The position numbers and the translations under genes were made by a program. Shown one piece after another: positions 33,317 through 44,586 of a DNA stretch of 64,000 nt. The DNA is from Paramacrobiotus metropolitanus (lineage: Eukaryota > Tardigrada > Eutardigrada > Parachela > Macrobiotidae). The stretch covers positions 120,489-184,488 of the forward strand of contig NW_026570400.1 in the NCBI RefSeq assembly GCF_019649055.1. The letters are read 5' to 3'. Positions within the stretch are counted from its first letter, which is position 1, and each line of letters opens with the position of its first letter. Under the pieces are notes generated by a model. That model did no database searches. It was not told the DNA's origin and saw only the letters and a program-made list of their open reading frames with translations.

Positions 33317-33829
33317 TATTTCTTTCCGTTACACAAGATTGTTACGGAACAACGTTAGGATGTCAGAGCATTTAACGTAATGCCATTGGTGGTGTCTGTT
33401 GTTGTGGGTCTATACAAAATCACGGAGCTGACCGCTGTGACGTGATTATTGACTGATGTGACATAGCGGCCCTATCTCTGTACAGCAATACTGCATCTTT
33501 TGATTTCCGTCGATTACGGAAGTCCGTTACGGAAGGTCGTCACGGAAAGAACGCTAGGAAGTTGCGCTACGTCACCGCATTTGCCTATTATGATGATATG
33601 ACTGGATGTAGTGTAGCCTCATCCCGTGCCTCTGTATAATACACATAAGTTGATCGGCAATATTATAATGGCTCCCGGCAAAAATTTCCCTCTGAAAAGT
33701 TTTCATACTAGCCCTTCTAGCTGTTACCATCGGAGATAGTAGGTCATAATGGTCATGAATGATGATGACTCATGATGATGAAATCGTGGACCGGTATGAA
33801 TTCAAGGTTAGTTTACGGCAAAGTAACCT

Positions 33830-34670
33830 TGCACCGGTACTTATACGCCCTCCCTTGTCCGTCCGTGCGCCCCTTATGTGGTACATATTTTGCGGTCCTA
33901 TACCGCCACAGCAGCGGTAATTTTGCTGAAGCGATGTGACCCGGTACATGACCCAAAATTCGTGTGCAGGCACGACAATTTTTGTTTTCGAGCACTCAAA
34001 AAATTAATACTTTTGCATTGAGTTCTTTCAATGCGCAGCGAAGTGGTTTGTATACATTCGGGTGAAAACCGTTTCGCAGGCAACATCTGGTTGGGGAAAT
34101 TCCAAAATGTTTAAATGTATTTAGGTGTATCAAAAGGCTTATTATGGTCCGACTTTTCAAATTTTTTAAGAAAACGCACAATCGCTAAAAAATCGCTTTT
34201 ACGCTGAACCAGATTTTCGCGATGTGGGTAAAGCTGCAAAATGGATAAAAAATCTAGACATAATTTTTTTAAAATGGAAAAAAAATGATACAACCCTGGC
34301 TCGTTGTTCAAACGATCTACATGCTGATACGCTTTTTATGCAATATTTGAAGAAGATCAGTTGATAACATGGGGCTTTTGGTACGCCTCCGTGCTGGAAT
34401 CTTGGTTCCACCATGATTCTCCCACCGCATGTTCTGAGCGCAAACGGTTTCCACGCCAGTGTATACAAATTACCTAGCTCCACAGTGCCATAAAAAATGC
34501 AGAAAGGTATTTGGGAGTGTGCGAAAGCGGAAGCTTTGGTGTATATGTACACGAATTTGGTACGTATCATGTATTTGGTCAGTTCCCATAAATCACGCTC
34601 CGGTCTGCCAATGCACGACAACATGCATTTTTCTAGTATTAAATTGGCTATTCCATAATGCCTGAATTAT
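33830..34670. repeat. Diverged long inverted-repeat element related to the hAT interior
   Basis: TTTGTATACATTCGGGTGAAAACCG (about 34,048) resembles the interior of the 1.8-kb hAT-like elements. Its inverse, CGCAAACGG ... GTGTATACAAAT, lies near 34,440-34,470. CAAAATTCGTGT (about 33,955) faces ACACGAATTTGG (about 34,549). It appears to be an older, decayed copy of a similar hairpin element. Confidence 0.4.
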
Positions 34671-35025
34671 TATGGCTGAAGTTATTGCCGCCGCTGAATA
34701 TCTTTATATTCATACAAGCTTACCGACCAAAGCGTATTTATGCGCCGTTTTTACCCAGTGGTCAGAAGATGGTTTCACCAGGTCTTAAGTATAGGAAACG
34801 TAAAGAGCACTCGAAGAAGTAAGTACTGTATTGACTGCACAGTTATGAAAAGCCCATAACACAATGACTGTAACCACGGAGACTAAACCGGGTACATAAA
34901 TACTTCTTTTTTAATGTAGATTGTAGATGAAAAATTATTATGTGAGCAGCAAATTACTTACGTAAACCTCCATAAAAGGTAAAGTACATTGCCCAGTATC
35001 CCGCTTACACAGTATCTATACGTCA
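34671..35025. repeat. Dispersed repeat fragment, copy B
   Basis: CATACAAGCTTACC, GGTCTTAAGTATAGGAAACG and AGAGCACTCG match strings of the repeat at 25,690-26,010. There are no ORFs. Confidence 0.35.
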
Positions 35026-36025
35026 GAACGTAAAACATCAGATGTCAGGACGCCAAAAGACAGAACGTCAGGTAATCCGTACGTGAAAAATTAATAACGT
35101 CTGAAAGTGAAAAATCAAAAACGCCAAAAATTCAGAACGTCAGAAATTCAGAACGTTAGGTGAAATTAGGTGAAATTTAGGTGAAATTATATGTTATTAC
35201 GTCATGCAAAAGTCCATACGTATTTCAGAGCGTCAAAACGTCAGAAATTCAGTACGTATGACCGTCAGAACGTAACACGGTTAGAAAGTCATAAAGTAAG
35301 AACATCGGAACGTCAGAACGTTAGAATGTCATAACGTCAGAACGCCAGAACGTCAGAACGTCATAAAGTAAGAACGTCAGAACGTTAGAACGTCAGAACT
35401 TCATAACGTCAGAACGTCAGAACGTCAGAATGTTAGAACGTCAGAACGTTAGAACGTCAGAATGTTAGAACGTCAGAGCGTTAGAACGTCAGAACGTTAG
35501 AACGTCAGAACATCAGAATGTTAGAACGTCAAAACGTCATAAAGTAAGAACATCAGAACGTCATAACGTCAGAATGTTAAACGTCAGAACGTCAGAACGT
35601 TAGAACGTCAGAACGTCATAAAGTAACAACATCAGAACGTTATAACGTTAGAACGTCAGAACGTCATAACGTCAGAACGTCATAAAGTAAGAACATCAGA
35701 ACGTCAGAACGTTAGAACGTCAGAACGTCATAAAGTGAGAACATCAGAACGTCATAACGTCAGAATGTTAAACGTCAGAACGTTAGAACGTCAGAACGTC
35801 ATAAAGTAAAAACATCAGAACGTTAGAACGTCAGAATGTTAGAACGTCAGAGCGTTAGAACGTCAGAACGTTAGAACGTCAGAACATCAGAATGTTAGAA
35901 CGTCAGAACGTCATAAAGTAAGAACATCAGAACGTTATAACGTTAGAACGTTAGAACGTCATAACGTCAGAAGGTCAAAACGTGAAAAATTAAAATTGTC
36001 AGAACGTCGGAAATTCCGAACGTCA
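35026..36025. repeat. ACGT-rich minisatellite, about 1 kb
   Basis: The segment is built almost wholly from 8-base units of the type AGAACGTC and AGAACGTT, with ACATCAG, AATGTTAG and CATAAAGTA variants arranged in longer mixed blocks. On the complementary strand each AGAACGTCAG contains TGACGTTCT, a half-CRE-like TGACG. Higher-order repetition is visible: the block with CATAAAGTAAGAACATCAG recurs several times. There is no ORF. Confidence 0.85.
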
Positions 36026-36066
36026 GCCTTTATATATTTACAATGACCTTTCCGAAACAAAGCCAA

Positions 36067-36260
36067 TACTATCCAGTACTTAAGTGCCGAGCGCGGATGC
36101 GCGAGGCTACCTTGTCTATACATTCATACAATCTTACCGTCAAAAGGCGTAATTCCGTGGGTTATTATGGATAAATCAACGCGTGGTCGGTATAAGTCAA
36201 GCTTAGTCTTGAAATGATTCTTATTTTCCATAGGTATTTACGTTGAATTTTGATTGGACC
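36067..36260. repeat. Dispersed repeat fragment, copy C
   Basis: TATCCAGTACTTAAGTGCCG, GAGCGCGGATGCGCGAGGC and TACCTTG, then TTATTTTCCATAGGTATTTA, match the repeat at 25,690-26,010. It abuts the minisatellite. Confidence 0.45.
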
Positions 36261-36898
36261 TAGACCCTTCCAGTTCCACAAACTCTCTTAGTCGTCTTAA
36301 GTACTGGAGAACATACGAAATCCATGTTTGTGTACTTAACACAACGGGATCATTGAGAAATTACGTATGGACAGTAAAGACGAGGGCAGGTTGACGAATT
36401 CTGCAGAACCTTACAGTTAACACTACTCAGGAACTCAACCACCACGAGGGGCGGGTGGAATTTTTGTGGTCTTTTGCCTTCCTGAAATTTGTGGATGATC
36501 CTGACAAAGCACCCTCTTACTTTTTATTTGAGATACCTGACATCTGTACAGCACGGTTTATTTTAACGATAAGTACAGATATAGGTGAAGCAAAGTACAG
36601 ATACAGAAAGCTGTAACCAAGGATCTGAGAATATACTGTATTAAATTATTATGTACTGCTACATATAGTACAAAGTTAAAGTAACCTTTCTAGTTAAAGG
36701 AGGACCTAACATGGTGAGCGCAGATGCGAAAGGCTTTTGTACCCTTGCTGCATCATACACACATTCTCACCGTCCATTAGACGTCCAAGCGAAATCTGTA
36801 GCTGAGTGACCGACCGACCGATCTACCACGACTCATTATCAACATCTCTAGATGAGTGAGTGAAAGAGCTACAGTATCAGCACTGTCCCAGCTGTGAC
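36261..36898. other. Intergenic, no gene seen
   Basis: No supported ORF. GACCGACCGACCGATC at 36,809-36,825 is a short tandem repeat. Confidence 0.3.
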
Positions 36899-36906
36899 CT
36901 AGCTAC

Positions 36907-38696
36907 CAGACCTGGGCAGTTAATTTTAACTATTTAACTTAACTTGAGTTTTTTTCGAGTTAACGAGTTATAACTTAACTCTGAAACTTAACTCGCCAGG
37001 ACGAAAACTTAACTCTAGCGCAACTCAAAAATAAGTTAGCGCAACTCAAGTTTAGCGTAACTCTGAAGATTCCAGTTGCTAGTAAAAACGAAATTAAAAT
37101 ATGGAAAATGTTATGAAAAATCTGCTCTGAAAGTGGATCGCAAAATTTCCATAACTGCAAACGCCTTTATGCAAAAAAACTGCTTAACCGATGTACACTG
37201 CGACCGCCAAAGGCATCATCTGGGCTTAACGTAGAAATACTGGTACTGCTTAACGTAGTTTTCTGTGGATATTTTGTGAAGCCTCTTGTTCTTCGTGAAA
37301 AAAATTGCCCCCCCCCCTTTTGTCCTGTTGTAAATGTGTAATTCTGAACACCGATGAATATTGGTGCGTCGCATAATGATGCGGGCATGTCGACGACGAC
37401 TAATACGGGTGCGTCGGCGTCGGCTTATAAAGCTCTGGTAGCGTGCAGAAAACGGAGCGGAGTACTTTAGACAGTTTCTTACGGAGCAAGCTTCGGCCAA
37501 CGGGAGAAGCAAATCGAATGTTCCGCATCGAATCACACAAAATTTTGTCGTTTTTGCATCTCCGCTACTTGTCCACTGGGGAAGCGAATTAAAGGAAATG
37601 GCCCGGTACATGCTGTCAAAAATGGGATACATACACTAACTTTCGCTTTCGCGCACTCCGAATCCCTTTTTTGTGATACTTTATGTCATTCTAAAGCTGA
37701 ATGATTTGTATACATTGTTCTGAAAACCGTTTGCGCAGCATCCGGTTGCCGAGATATAGCGTATTAGAATAGAAAAGTTTAAATGCATTGGTATATACTA
37801 TATACCAAAAGTCTGGTTGTTACCCGATCTTCTTGAAACTTTGCTATAAAAGACACATGGCCATAAAGTCAAAAGTGAACCAATATGAGATCCATAGCGT
37901 TTTTTCCGATTTCAAAATGAATTTCAAAAATTTCAAAATTCATTTTAAAATCATGGGAAAGTGCTATGAGCCTGAAATTGGTTCACTTTCGGGCTTTATG
38001 ACCATCTGTCTTTTGCAGCAAAGTTCCAAGAAGATCGGGGAATAACTCAGACTTTCGTACACACCAATGCATTTAAACTTTTCATCCATTTAATACGCCA
38101 TATCTCGGCAACCGATTTTGCGCGCAAACGCTTTTCCGAACAATGTATACAAATCATTTAGCTTTAGAATGACATAAAGTATTACGAAAAAGTGATTCGG
38201 AGTGCACGTAAGCAGAAATTTTAGTGTATGTATCCTATTTTTGACGCTGTGCACCGGGCCATTGTCCTTAATGCAGTCCAACAGCCACACTAACTTTTGC
38301 AGTCATGTAAAGCAAAACGGCAGTACAAACGTTCGGAGTTGCCGGCGCTCTCCTGGGTCTCAGAGGGGCTAACTGACTGATAAAATTTTAAAAATCAGTT
38401 GTTTTGAAAAAAGTAATTATGATCTGTGCAATTTTGAGTTTAACCTATGTTAACTTGAATAACCCAATAAATTGAGCAGTATTTTGAACCTGGTAGTAGC
38501 GATACCGTTACGCGTAAGAGATTAATTAATTGAAGATGATTAATAAAGCGCCGAAATTTTTTTTATTGTGACTTAACTCGCGTTAAAGCTCGTAACTCCA
38601 GTAATTGCATTAACTTAACTCGTTAACTTAACTCGCGACCTGCGATTAACTCGTAACTCTAACTATGAGCCGAAATTCCATAACTGCCCAGGTCTG
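36907..38696. mobile_element. hAT-like non-autonomous element, copy 1 (1,790 bp)
   Basis: The ends are CAGACCTGGGCAGTTA and its inverse TAACTGCCCAGGTCTG. The flanking 8-bp duplications are CTAGCTAC (36899-36906 and 38697-38704). An 8-bp duplication of the form nTnnnnAn and CAG-starting TIRs are hallmarks of hAT transposons. Subterminal regions carry many AACTTAACTC and related strings, as expected for transposase binding sites. The interior is a long inverted repeat (about 37,587-38,280). No transposase ORF exists; open frames such as 37216-37632 on the minus strand are incidental. Copy 2 at 41121 is nearly identical. Confidence 0.85.
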
Positions 38697-38704
38697 CTAG
38701 CTAC

Positions 38705-39109
38705 CACGGTTATCCCGTGAGCACAATCTGTAGGCGAGTGAGTGGCCGAGTTATTTCATAAATTCAAGCCTAACCTTTCCAATACACACTTGCCGAGCGC
38801 GGATCGCGAGGCTTACCTTGTAAGAATTAACGATAAGTAAGTACTTACTGTATCGGCATTATGGAGAAGTGAAAACGAGAAAACAGACGTGTAGCTGCCG
38901 AACTGGGGGTTGAGCCATACGGACCGTCATAAGAACTGTAATCGACCATTTCGCGTGACACTCATCAGTCGCACAATACTCGTTGCACGAGACTCGAGAG
39001 GAAACAATTTCTGGACTTTGTCCTGACTTTTGGCCCGCGTATCAAGTATGACAGTACTGTGGAAAACTGAGAGTGCTATTTGTGTTGATGACAGTCAGTG
39101 ACAGGCAGA
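38705..39109. other. Intergenic, repeat fragment
   Basis: It contains GCCGAGCGCGGATCGCGAGGC near 38,793, another fragment of the dispersed repeat. No ORF is supported. Confidence 0.3.
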
Positions 39110-39390
39110 TGCGCTAAGGAAAAGGAGTGATTTCATTATAGTTGGACCGATTAAGAAGTTGGCCTGAAGTCTGAACCTCGAACACGTTACGCGTGTACCA
39201 TTGGCTCCTGATGCCACTCCTAAGTCCTAATGAAGTTTCTTACCGATTAAGAAGCTGGCCGATTAAGAAAATCTGCGAAATTTCTTGATCACTCTATCAG
39301 CAGAGCGATTAAAAAGATGAGCGATTAAAAAATCTCCTTGCTCAGGTTTTTAATCGGTCCTGGTTTTAATCGCTCGTTTTCCTTAGCGCA
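39110..39390. mobile_element. MITE-like element with TGCGCTAAGGAAAA ends
   Basis: TGCGCTAAGGAAAAGGAG at 39110 and its near-inverse CTCGTTTTCCTTAGCGCA ending at 39390 are terminal inverted repeats. Inside, GACCGATTAAGAAG, GCCGATTAAGAAA and GCGATTAAAAAG recur in both orientations. There is no ORF. It lies about 650 bp upstream of the TAZ-KIX gene start. Confidence 0.55.
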
Positions 39391-40048
39391 CGCCCGTGTG
39401 AGTCAGGGCAGAAATCTTTATGGAACGCGCGAGTGGAATTTTTCATTTTGTGGAGCAGAGTTTTGTCGTGTCGATTTGTCTCGGATTCGCTCGGTTGGGA
39501 ATTAAAAAGGTAATTTCTGGTAATTATTAAGGTGATTCAGCACTATCTTTGCCCAGAATTATACGGTTGCTAGTTTCACTTAATTTTGCTTATTTTGATT
39601 TTTTTCCAATTTTTATTTTGTAGTGGCGCTTATACCTGTCTTTTGTTATCCATTCACGGCTTCGTTTATATTCTCAGTAAAATTTGAATTTTTCACGTGA
39701 GTAAATCACTGTAAATGGTATTAATGCTATTCGTCCATTCAGCACGATATTAAACTGATAGTAGGACTGTAAAAGTTGTGACGTTAGAATTCTAAGATCT
39801 TCGCTATTTTTGTAAGTTTTGTTTTCGACTTTCTGCAGTTTTTTAACGGTGAGTGTAGAACGGAGACTGTGGGGAATGTTGGTTCTTGTGAGCTGTTAGC
39901 CCAGTTAGGTGATGAGGGGCTTCTCATGTAACTCATGACTTATTGAGTTATGAACACATATCGCATTTAGTATTTACCTGATCAACGTTTTTTCCCAAGG
40001 TCGATCTCTGTGGTGTGCTTCTCCTTCGCGCCCTCTGTCACCTGGCAA
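39391..40048. other. Presumed promoter and leader of the TAZ-KIX gene
   Basis: This is AT-rich, with no ORF. The reading frame of the next gene is open for only about 40 bases before ATG 40049, and a possible acceptor (TTTCCCAAG, about 39,999) allows an upstream non-coding exon. Confidence 0.3.
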
Positions 40049-43000
40049 ATGAATTCTTCGCTTCCCCTTTCGCCTTCAGCATCCCACAGTGCGGAGCCTG
40101 TTCTCCCCTCGCTGCCATCGGATGATTCCGGCCTGATCGCCATCCGGTCTCCTGGTAGCGTGGACGACGCATCACCGCCCCCAGGTGCCACTTGCATGAA
40201 CGACCATGTGCAGGTGTGGAACGCATGGCTTTCGGTCGACCAGAACGACCGGGTGCAGGGTGGTGCGGCGAAGCTGCCGCCCTGCGGTGGCGACCTGTGG
40301 AACAGCGCGTTGGACGCTTTTATCAAGGGAATGCAGCAGTTGGACTTGCAGGATGCGGAGGATGATGATGCCGGCACCGCGCCAGGGAAGAGGAAAAAAC
40401 GCACCATGCAGAACCCGGAGCTGCTTCGTGTGGAGCCAACGGCCCCGCAGAATGCGCCGGAAACCCGTTGGGCCATGGTTGAACGCCTTCTGCAGACACT
40501 GCTGCACGTCGGATATTGCCACAGTGATACCTGCAGCGTACGCGCCTGTCAGAACATAAAACGCTTAATCTCCCACACAAGGACCTGTCAACTGAAATTC
40601 ACCGAGGAATGTTCGCTCTGCTGGCCGCTGATCGCGCTGTGCTGTTACCACGCCAAGCAGTGCAACGAGTGCCAATGTCTCGTGCCTTTCTGCCAAGCGA
40701 TCCGCCCCGAATGGGAACAGCAGCGCCGTGGCCAGGAAGAGGTCGTAGAAAACTTGGGCGGCCAGTCACTTCCACCGCCGTCGGAAGGTGTGCCGGCGCC
40801 CTCGAGGGGCGGTCAGTCGGCAACGGCGTATCAGCAGTCGGTGGAAGTGAATTCTCCGCCCAATACCAGTACTCTGTCGACGCTGGATGGCGGCGTGCCG
40901 CAGGGCACCCTCCGTGAGACGTCGGTGGTGTCGCCGGCCAACACCAACACCCTCATCAGTTTCATGTCGTCACCACCGACCAACTCTCCCCTGGACAATC
41001 CTCCACAGTTCGCTCCTCAGAAAGGGTCCATCAAGGAGTGGCATCTGCACGGGGTCGGTCCCGACGGCCAGGCCAGTGTTGACTCATTACGCAGGCATAT
41101 CATCGGAAAACTGTACGTACCAGACCTGGGCAGTTAATTTTAACTATTTAACTTAACTTGAGTTTTTTTCGAGTTAACGAGTTATAACTTAACTCTGAAA
41201 CTTAACTCGCCAGGACGAAAACTTAACTCTAGCGCAACTCAAAAATAAGTTAGCGCAACTCAAGTTTAGCGTAACTCTGAAGATTCCAGTTGCTAGTAAA
41301 AACGAAATTAAAATATGGAAAATGTTATGAAAATCTGCTCTGAAAGTGGATCGCAAAATTTCCATAACTGCAAACGCCTTTATGCAAAAAACTGCTTAAC
41401 CGATGTACACTGCGACCGCCAAAGGCATCATCTGGGCTTAACGTAGAAATACTGGTACTGCTTAACGTAGTTTTCTGTGGATATTTTGTGAAGCCTCTTG
41501 TTCTTCGTGAAAAAAATTGCCCCCCCCCCCTTTGTCCTGTTGTAAATGTGTAATTCTGAACACCGATGAATATTGGTGCGTCGCATAATGATGCGGGCAT
41601 GTCGACGACGACTAATACGGGTGCGTCGGCGTCGGCTTATAAAGCTCTGGTAGCGTGCAGAAAACGGAGCGGAGTACTTTAGACAGTTTCTTACGGAGCA
41701 AGCTTCGGCCAACGGGAGAAGCAAATCGAATGTTCCGCATCGAATCACACAAAATTTTGTCGTTTTTGCATCTCCGCTACTTGTCCACTGGGGAAGCGAA
41801 TTAAAGGAAATGGCCCGGTACATGCTGTCAAAAATGGGATACATACACTAACTTTCGCTTTCGCGCACTCCGAATCCCTTTTTTGTGATACTTTATGTCA
41901 TTCTAAAGCTGAATGATTTGTATACATTGTTCTGAAAACCGTTTGCGCGCGCAACATCCGGTTGCCGAGATATAGCGTATTAAAATGGGTGAAAAGTTTA
42001 AATGCATTGGTATATACTATATACCAAAAGTCTGGTTGTTACCCGATCTTCTTGAAACTTTGCTATAAAAGACACATGGCCATAAAGTCAAAAGTGAACC
42101 AATATGAGATCCATAGCGTTTTTTCCGATTTCAAAATGAATTTCAAAAATTTCAAAATTCATTTTAAAATCATGGGAAAGTGCTATGAGCCTGAAATTGG
42201 TTCACTTTCGGGCTTTATGACCATCTGTCTTTGCAGCAAAGTTCCAAGAAGATCGGGGAATAACCAGACTTTTGGTACACACCAATGCATTTAAACTTTT
42301 CATCCATTTTAATACGCCATATCTCGGCAACCGGATTTTGCGCGCGCAAACGCTTTTCCGAACAATGTATACAAATCATTTAGCTTTAGAATGACATAAA
42401 GTATTACGAAAAAGTGATTCGGAGTGCACGTAAGCAGAAATTTTAGTGTATGTATCCTATTTTTGACGCTGTGCACCGGGCCATTGTCCTTAATGCAGTC
42501 CAACAGCCACACTAACTTTTGCAGTCATGTAAAGCAAAACGGCAGTACAAACGTTCGGAGTTGCCGGCGCTCTCCTGGGTCTCAGAGGGGCTAACTGACT
42601 GATAAAATTTTAAAAATCAGTTGTTTTGAAAAAAGTAATTATGATCTGTGCAATTTTGAGTTTAACCTATGTTAACTTGAATAACCCAATAAATTGAGCA
42701 GTATTTTGAACCTGGTAGTAGCGATACCGTTACGCGTAAGAGATTAATTAATTGAAGATGATTAATAAAGCGCCGAAATTTTTTTTATTGTGACTTAACT
42801 CGCGTTAAAGCTCGTAACTCCAGTAATTGCATTAACTTAACTCGTTAACTTAACTCGCGACCTGCGATTAACTCGTAACTCTAACTATGAGCCGAAATTC
42901 CATAACTGCCCAGGTCTGGTACGTACTACGTAGTGCGCACTTGAATTGCGACGTTATGGTTTTCAATATTAAACGCCGCAAATGCAATATACTTACCTTT

Positions 43001-43651
43001 TGTCATTTTGTGTAATTAGAATAATGATCTTTTGGTTGTAGATAATATACTTATCAATGTTAAGTACTTAAACTGTACCTTTATAATATCCTGATGATGT
43101 ACTGTAAGTACAATACGAAGCATCCGAAGAACAGACCGTTTTCGTTTCCGTTTTCAGACCAACCGTTTTCGTTTTTTTTCATTTTTATAGATTTTTCCCA
43201 AAAATATGTATTTTTAAAAAATCGAAATTTTTCTGTGGTTTTTAGTGTATTTGCCATTTTCCCGTACAAGAATCAGTCGTCCGTGGCCGACAAACGGATG
43301 ACCAACCTCATCTGCTACGCCCGCAAAGTGGAGGCGGAAATGTACGATCAGGCCAACACCCGGGAAGAATACTGCCAACTGATGGCCGAGAAGATCTACC
43401 AAACCCAGAAGGAGCTGCAGGAGAAGCGCCGCAACCGCCAGGAACAGATCCGGATGCGTCTTGCGGGGGCGGGCGGGATGGGTGGTGGCGGCCTGACTTC
43501 CGCGCCCGGTATGGAGCTGCTGGTCCGTCTCCGCAATTTCATGCAGGACATTCCTCAACTGGTAACGGGCGGGGGGAAGAAGGCCAGGACGGAAGACCGC
43601 GGCGAGGGGAGGGAAGAACAGCCGGCACAGGACGCTGTGCAGCCCCGATAA
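40049..43651 (+). CDS. Short CBP/p300-like protein: TAZ2-type zinc finger plus KIX
   Basis: Exon 1 is 40049-41112 and exon 2 is 43246-43651 (intron GT at 41113, TTTTTAG ending at 43245, phase 2), giving 489 residues. Residues about 140-222 are a TAZ domain. The Cys/His spacing and the strings LIALCCYHAKQC and VPFCQAI are those of the second TAZ domain of CBP/p300. Residues about 326-395 form a KIX domain that spans the intron: IKEWHLHGV and SLRRHIIGKL in exon 1, then VFAIFPYKNQ, DKRMTNLICYARKVE and YQTQKELQEKRR in exon 2. KIX binds activation domains such as phospho-CREB, and TAZ domains bind transactivators. The bromodomain, acetyltransferase and other CBP parts are absent, and the domain order (TAZ2 before KIX) differs from CBP. 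A nuclear adaptor or competitor of full-length CBP is my inference. KRKKR near residue 118 is a possible NLS. Confidence 0.8.
41121..42918. mobile_element. hAT-like non-autonomous element, copy 2, inside the TAZ-KIX intron
   Basis: It has the same CAGACCTGGGCAGTTA termini as copy 1, with 8-bp duplications GTACGTAC at 41113-41120 and 42919-42926. It is 1,798 bp long and nearly identical to copy 1 with a few short indels, so both moved recently. The duplication coincides with the first eight bases of the intron, so a donor exists on each side. The interior inverted repeat (about 41,800-42,150 against 42,155-42,495) could fold into a long double-stranded hairpin in the pre-mRNA. Confidence 0.85.
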
Positions 43652-44463
43652 GCGGTCTTCGGGTCAGGACTCAGGATGCGACAGCCGGGCTTTTGATAGT
43701 AGTGCTTTCTTACTGGGTGGCCGAACAAAATGTCGGTCTGTTTCTTTGAAGTGTTGCGGGTCCGTCCAGCCTTTAATTGACTGTTTTCTAGTTTAATTTG
43801 AAAGAGCAGTGTTCGCTCGATATAAAAAATAGGTATTAAAACGAACATTGCACAAAGCTATGAATTTTTTATAAAATCTTCGGAAAAAAATGGGTGGAGT
43901 TGGGGATGTCCCGGAGACCCAAATTCAAATTTGCCCATTTTTGAATTAAAAATTGCCGTTATTCGACGAAGTATTTTCATGGGTATAACCTTACTATTTC
44001 GGATAGTCAGTACAGTACTGCGCAGGTAGAATACGATGCAAGTTACGCAACTGACCATTAAGTACTGCTGACGCGACTACCGACGATTCTACTGACGCCG
44101 ATATCCCTTATTTTAGCACAAGAAACGCCATTATATGTAGTTACGTACATAGCGCGGCAGTCCCGTAGCTTTATTTCGTGCAAAAGTGTGTTAAAAATCC
44201 GAATTACAAGGAAAAATTGCTGCGACTTATGGCATAATCCACGTGTCTGACCAGTTCATTTTTACCACATATACGTACAGCGAGAATTAATAGCGTAAAG
44301 CAAACAAAAATCAAAAGAATGATTTCCTTCAAATACAGATTATTACAATTTAACCGTCTTCACTGTACAAAACGTAATATTAACCATATTTTATTCGTTA
44401 CTTCATAGGCTAAATTAATTCTTCATTATCTCCAGAAAATTCCGGGAGCTGGCAAAATACTTG
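43652..44463. other. 3' region of the TAZ-KIX gene and intergenic
   Basis: No ORF is supported. No strong AATAAA follows the stop closely; GATATAAAAAATAGG near 43,820 is only AT-rich. The rest has stops in all frames. Confidence 0.3.
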
Positions 44464-44586
44464 TTAGGAAATTACCGCGTCCAGTGTATCGTACAGATAA
44501 CTCGTTGACGGTCCCGGCGCCCGCAACATGATGGTCAATCCGCAAGGGGTGCCGCAGACCGGCGCACGAGCCAGAATGGGCACGTC
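44464..44586 (-). CDS. Possible terminal exon of an unknown minus-strand gene
   Basis: After an acceptor CACTAG (AG at 44588-44587), 40 sensible codons run to TAA at 44466-44464: DVPILARAPVCGTPCGLTIM, then GPSTSYLYDTLDAV. The stretch is GC-rich against AT-rich flanks. Upstream exons would lie to the right, possibly in the GC-rich block 44,930-45,470, but could not be placed. No family is recognised. Confidence 0.35.
   Translation of the reverse strand, partial: DVPILARAPVCGTPCGLTIMLRAPGPSTSYLYDTLDAVIS

Noticed and set aside
35026-36025. CRISPR array
   Set aside because: Units are 8-10 bp, contiguous and without spacers, so this is a eukaryotic minisatellite.
35026-36025. Telomeric or subtelomeric repeat
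   Set aside because: Units (AGAACGTC/AGAACGTT) are not TTAGGG-like and are internal, flanked by unique sequence.
37216-37632. Minus ORF of 138 codons repeated at 41428-41844 as a conserved gene
   Set aside because: It recurs only because both lie within copies of the same hAT-like element. It has no transposase motif and lies partly in the inverted repeat.
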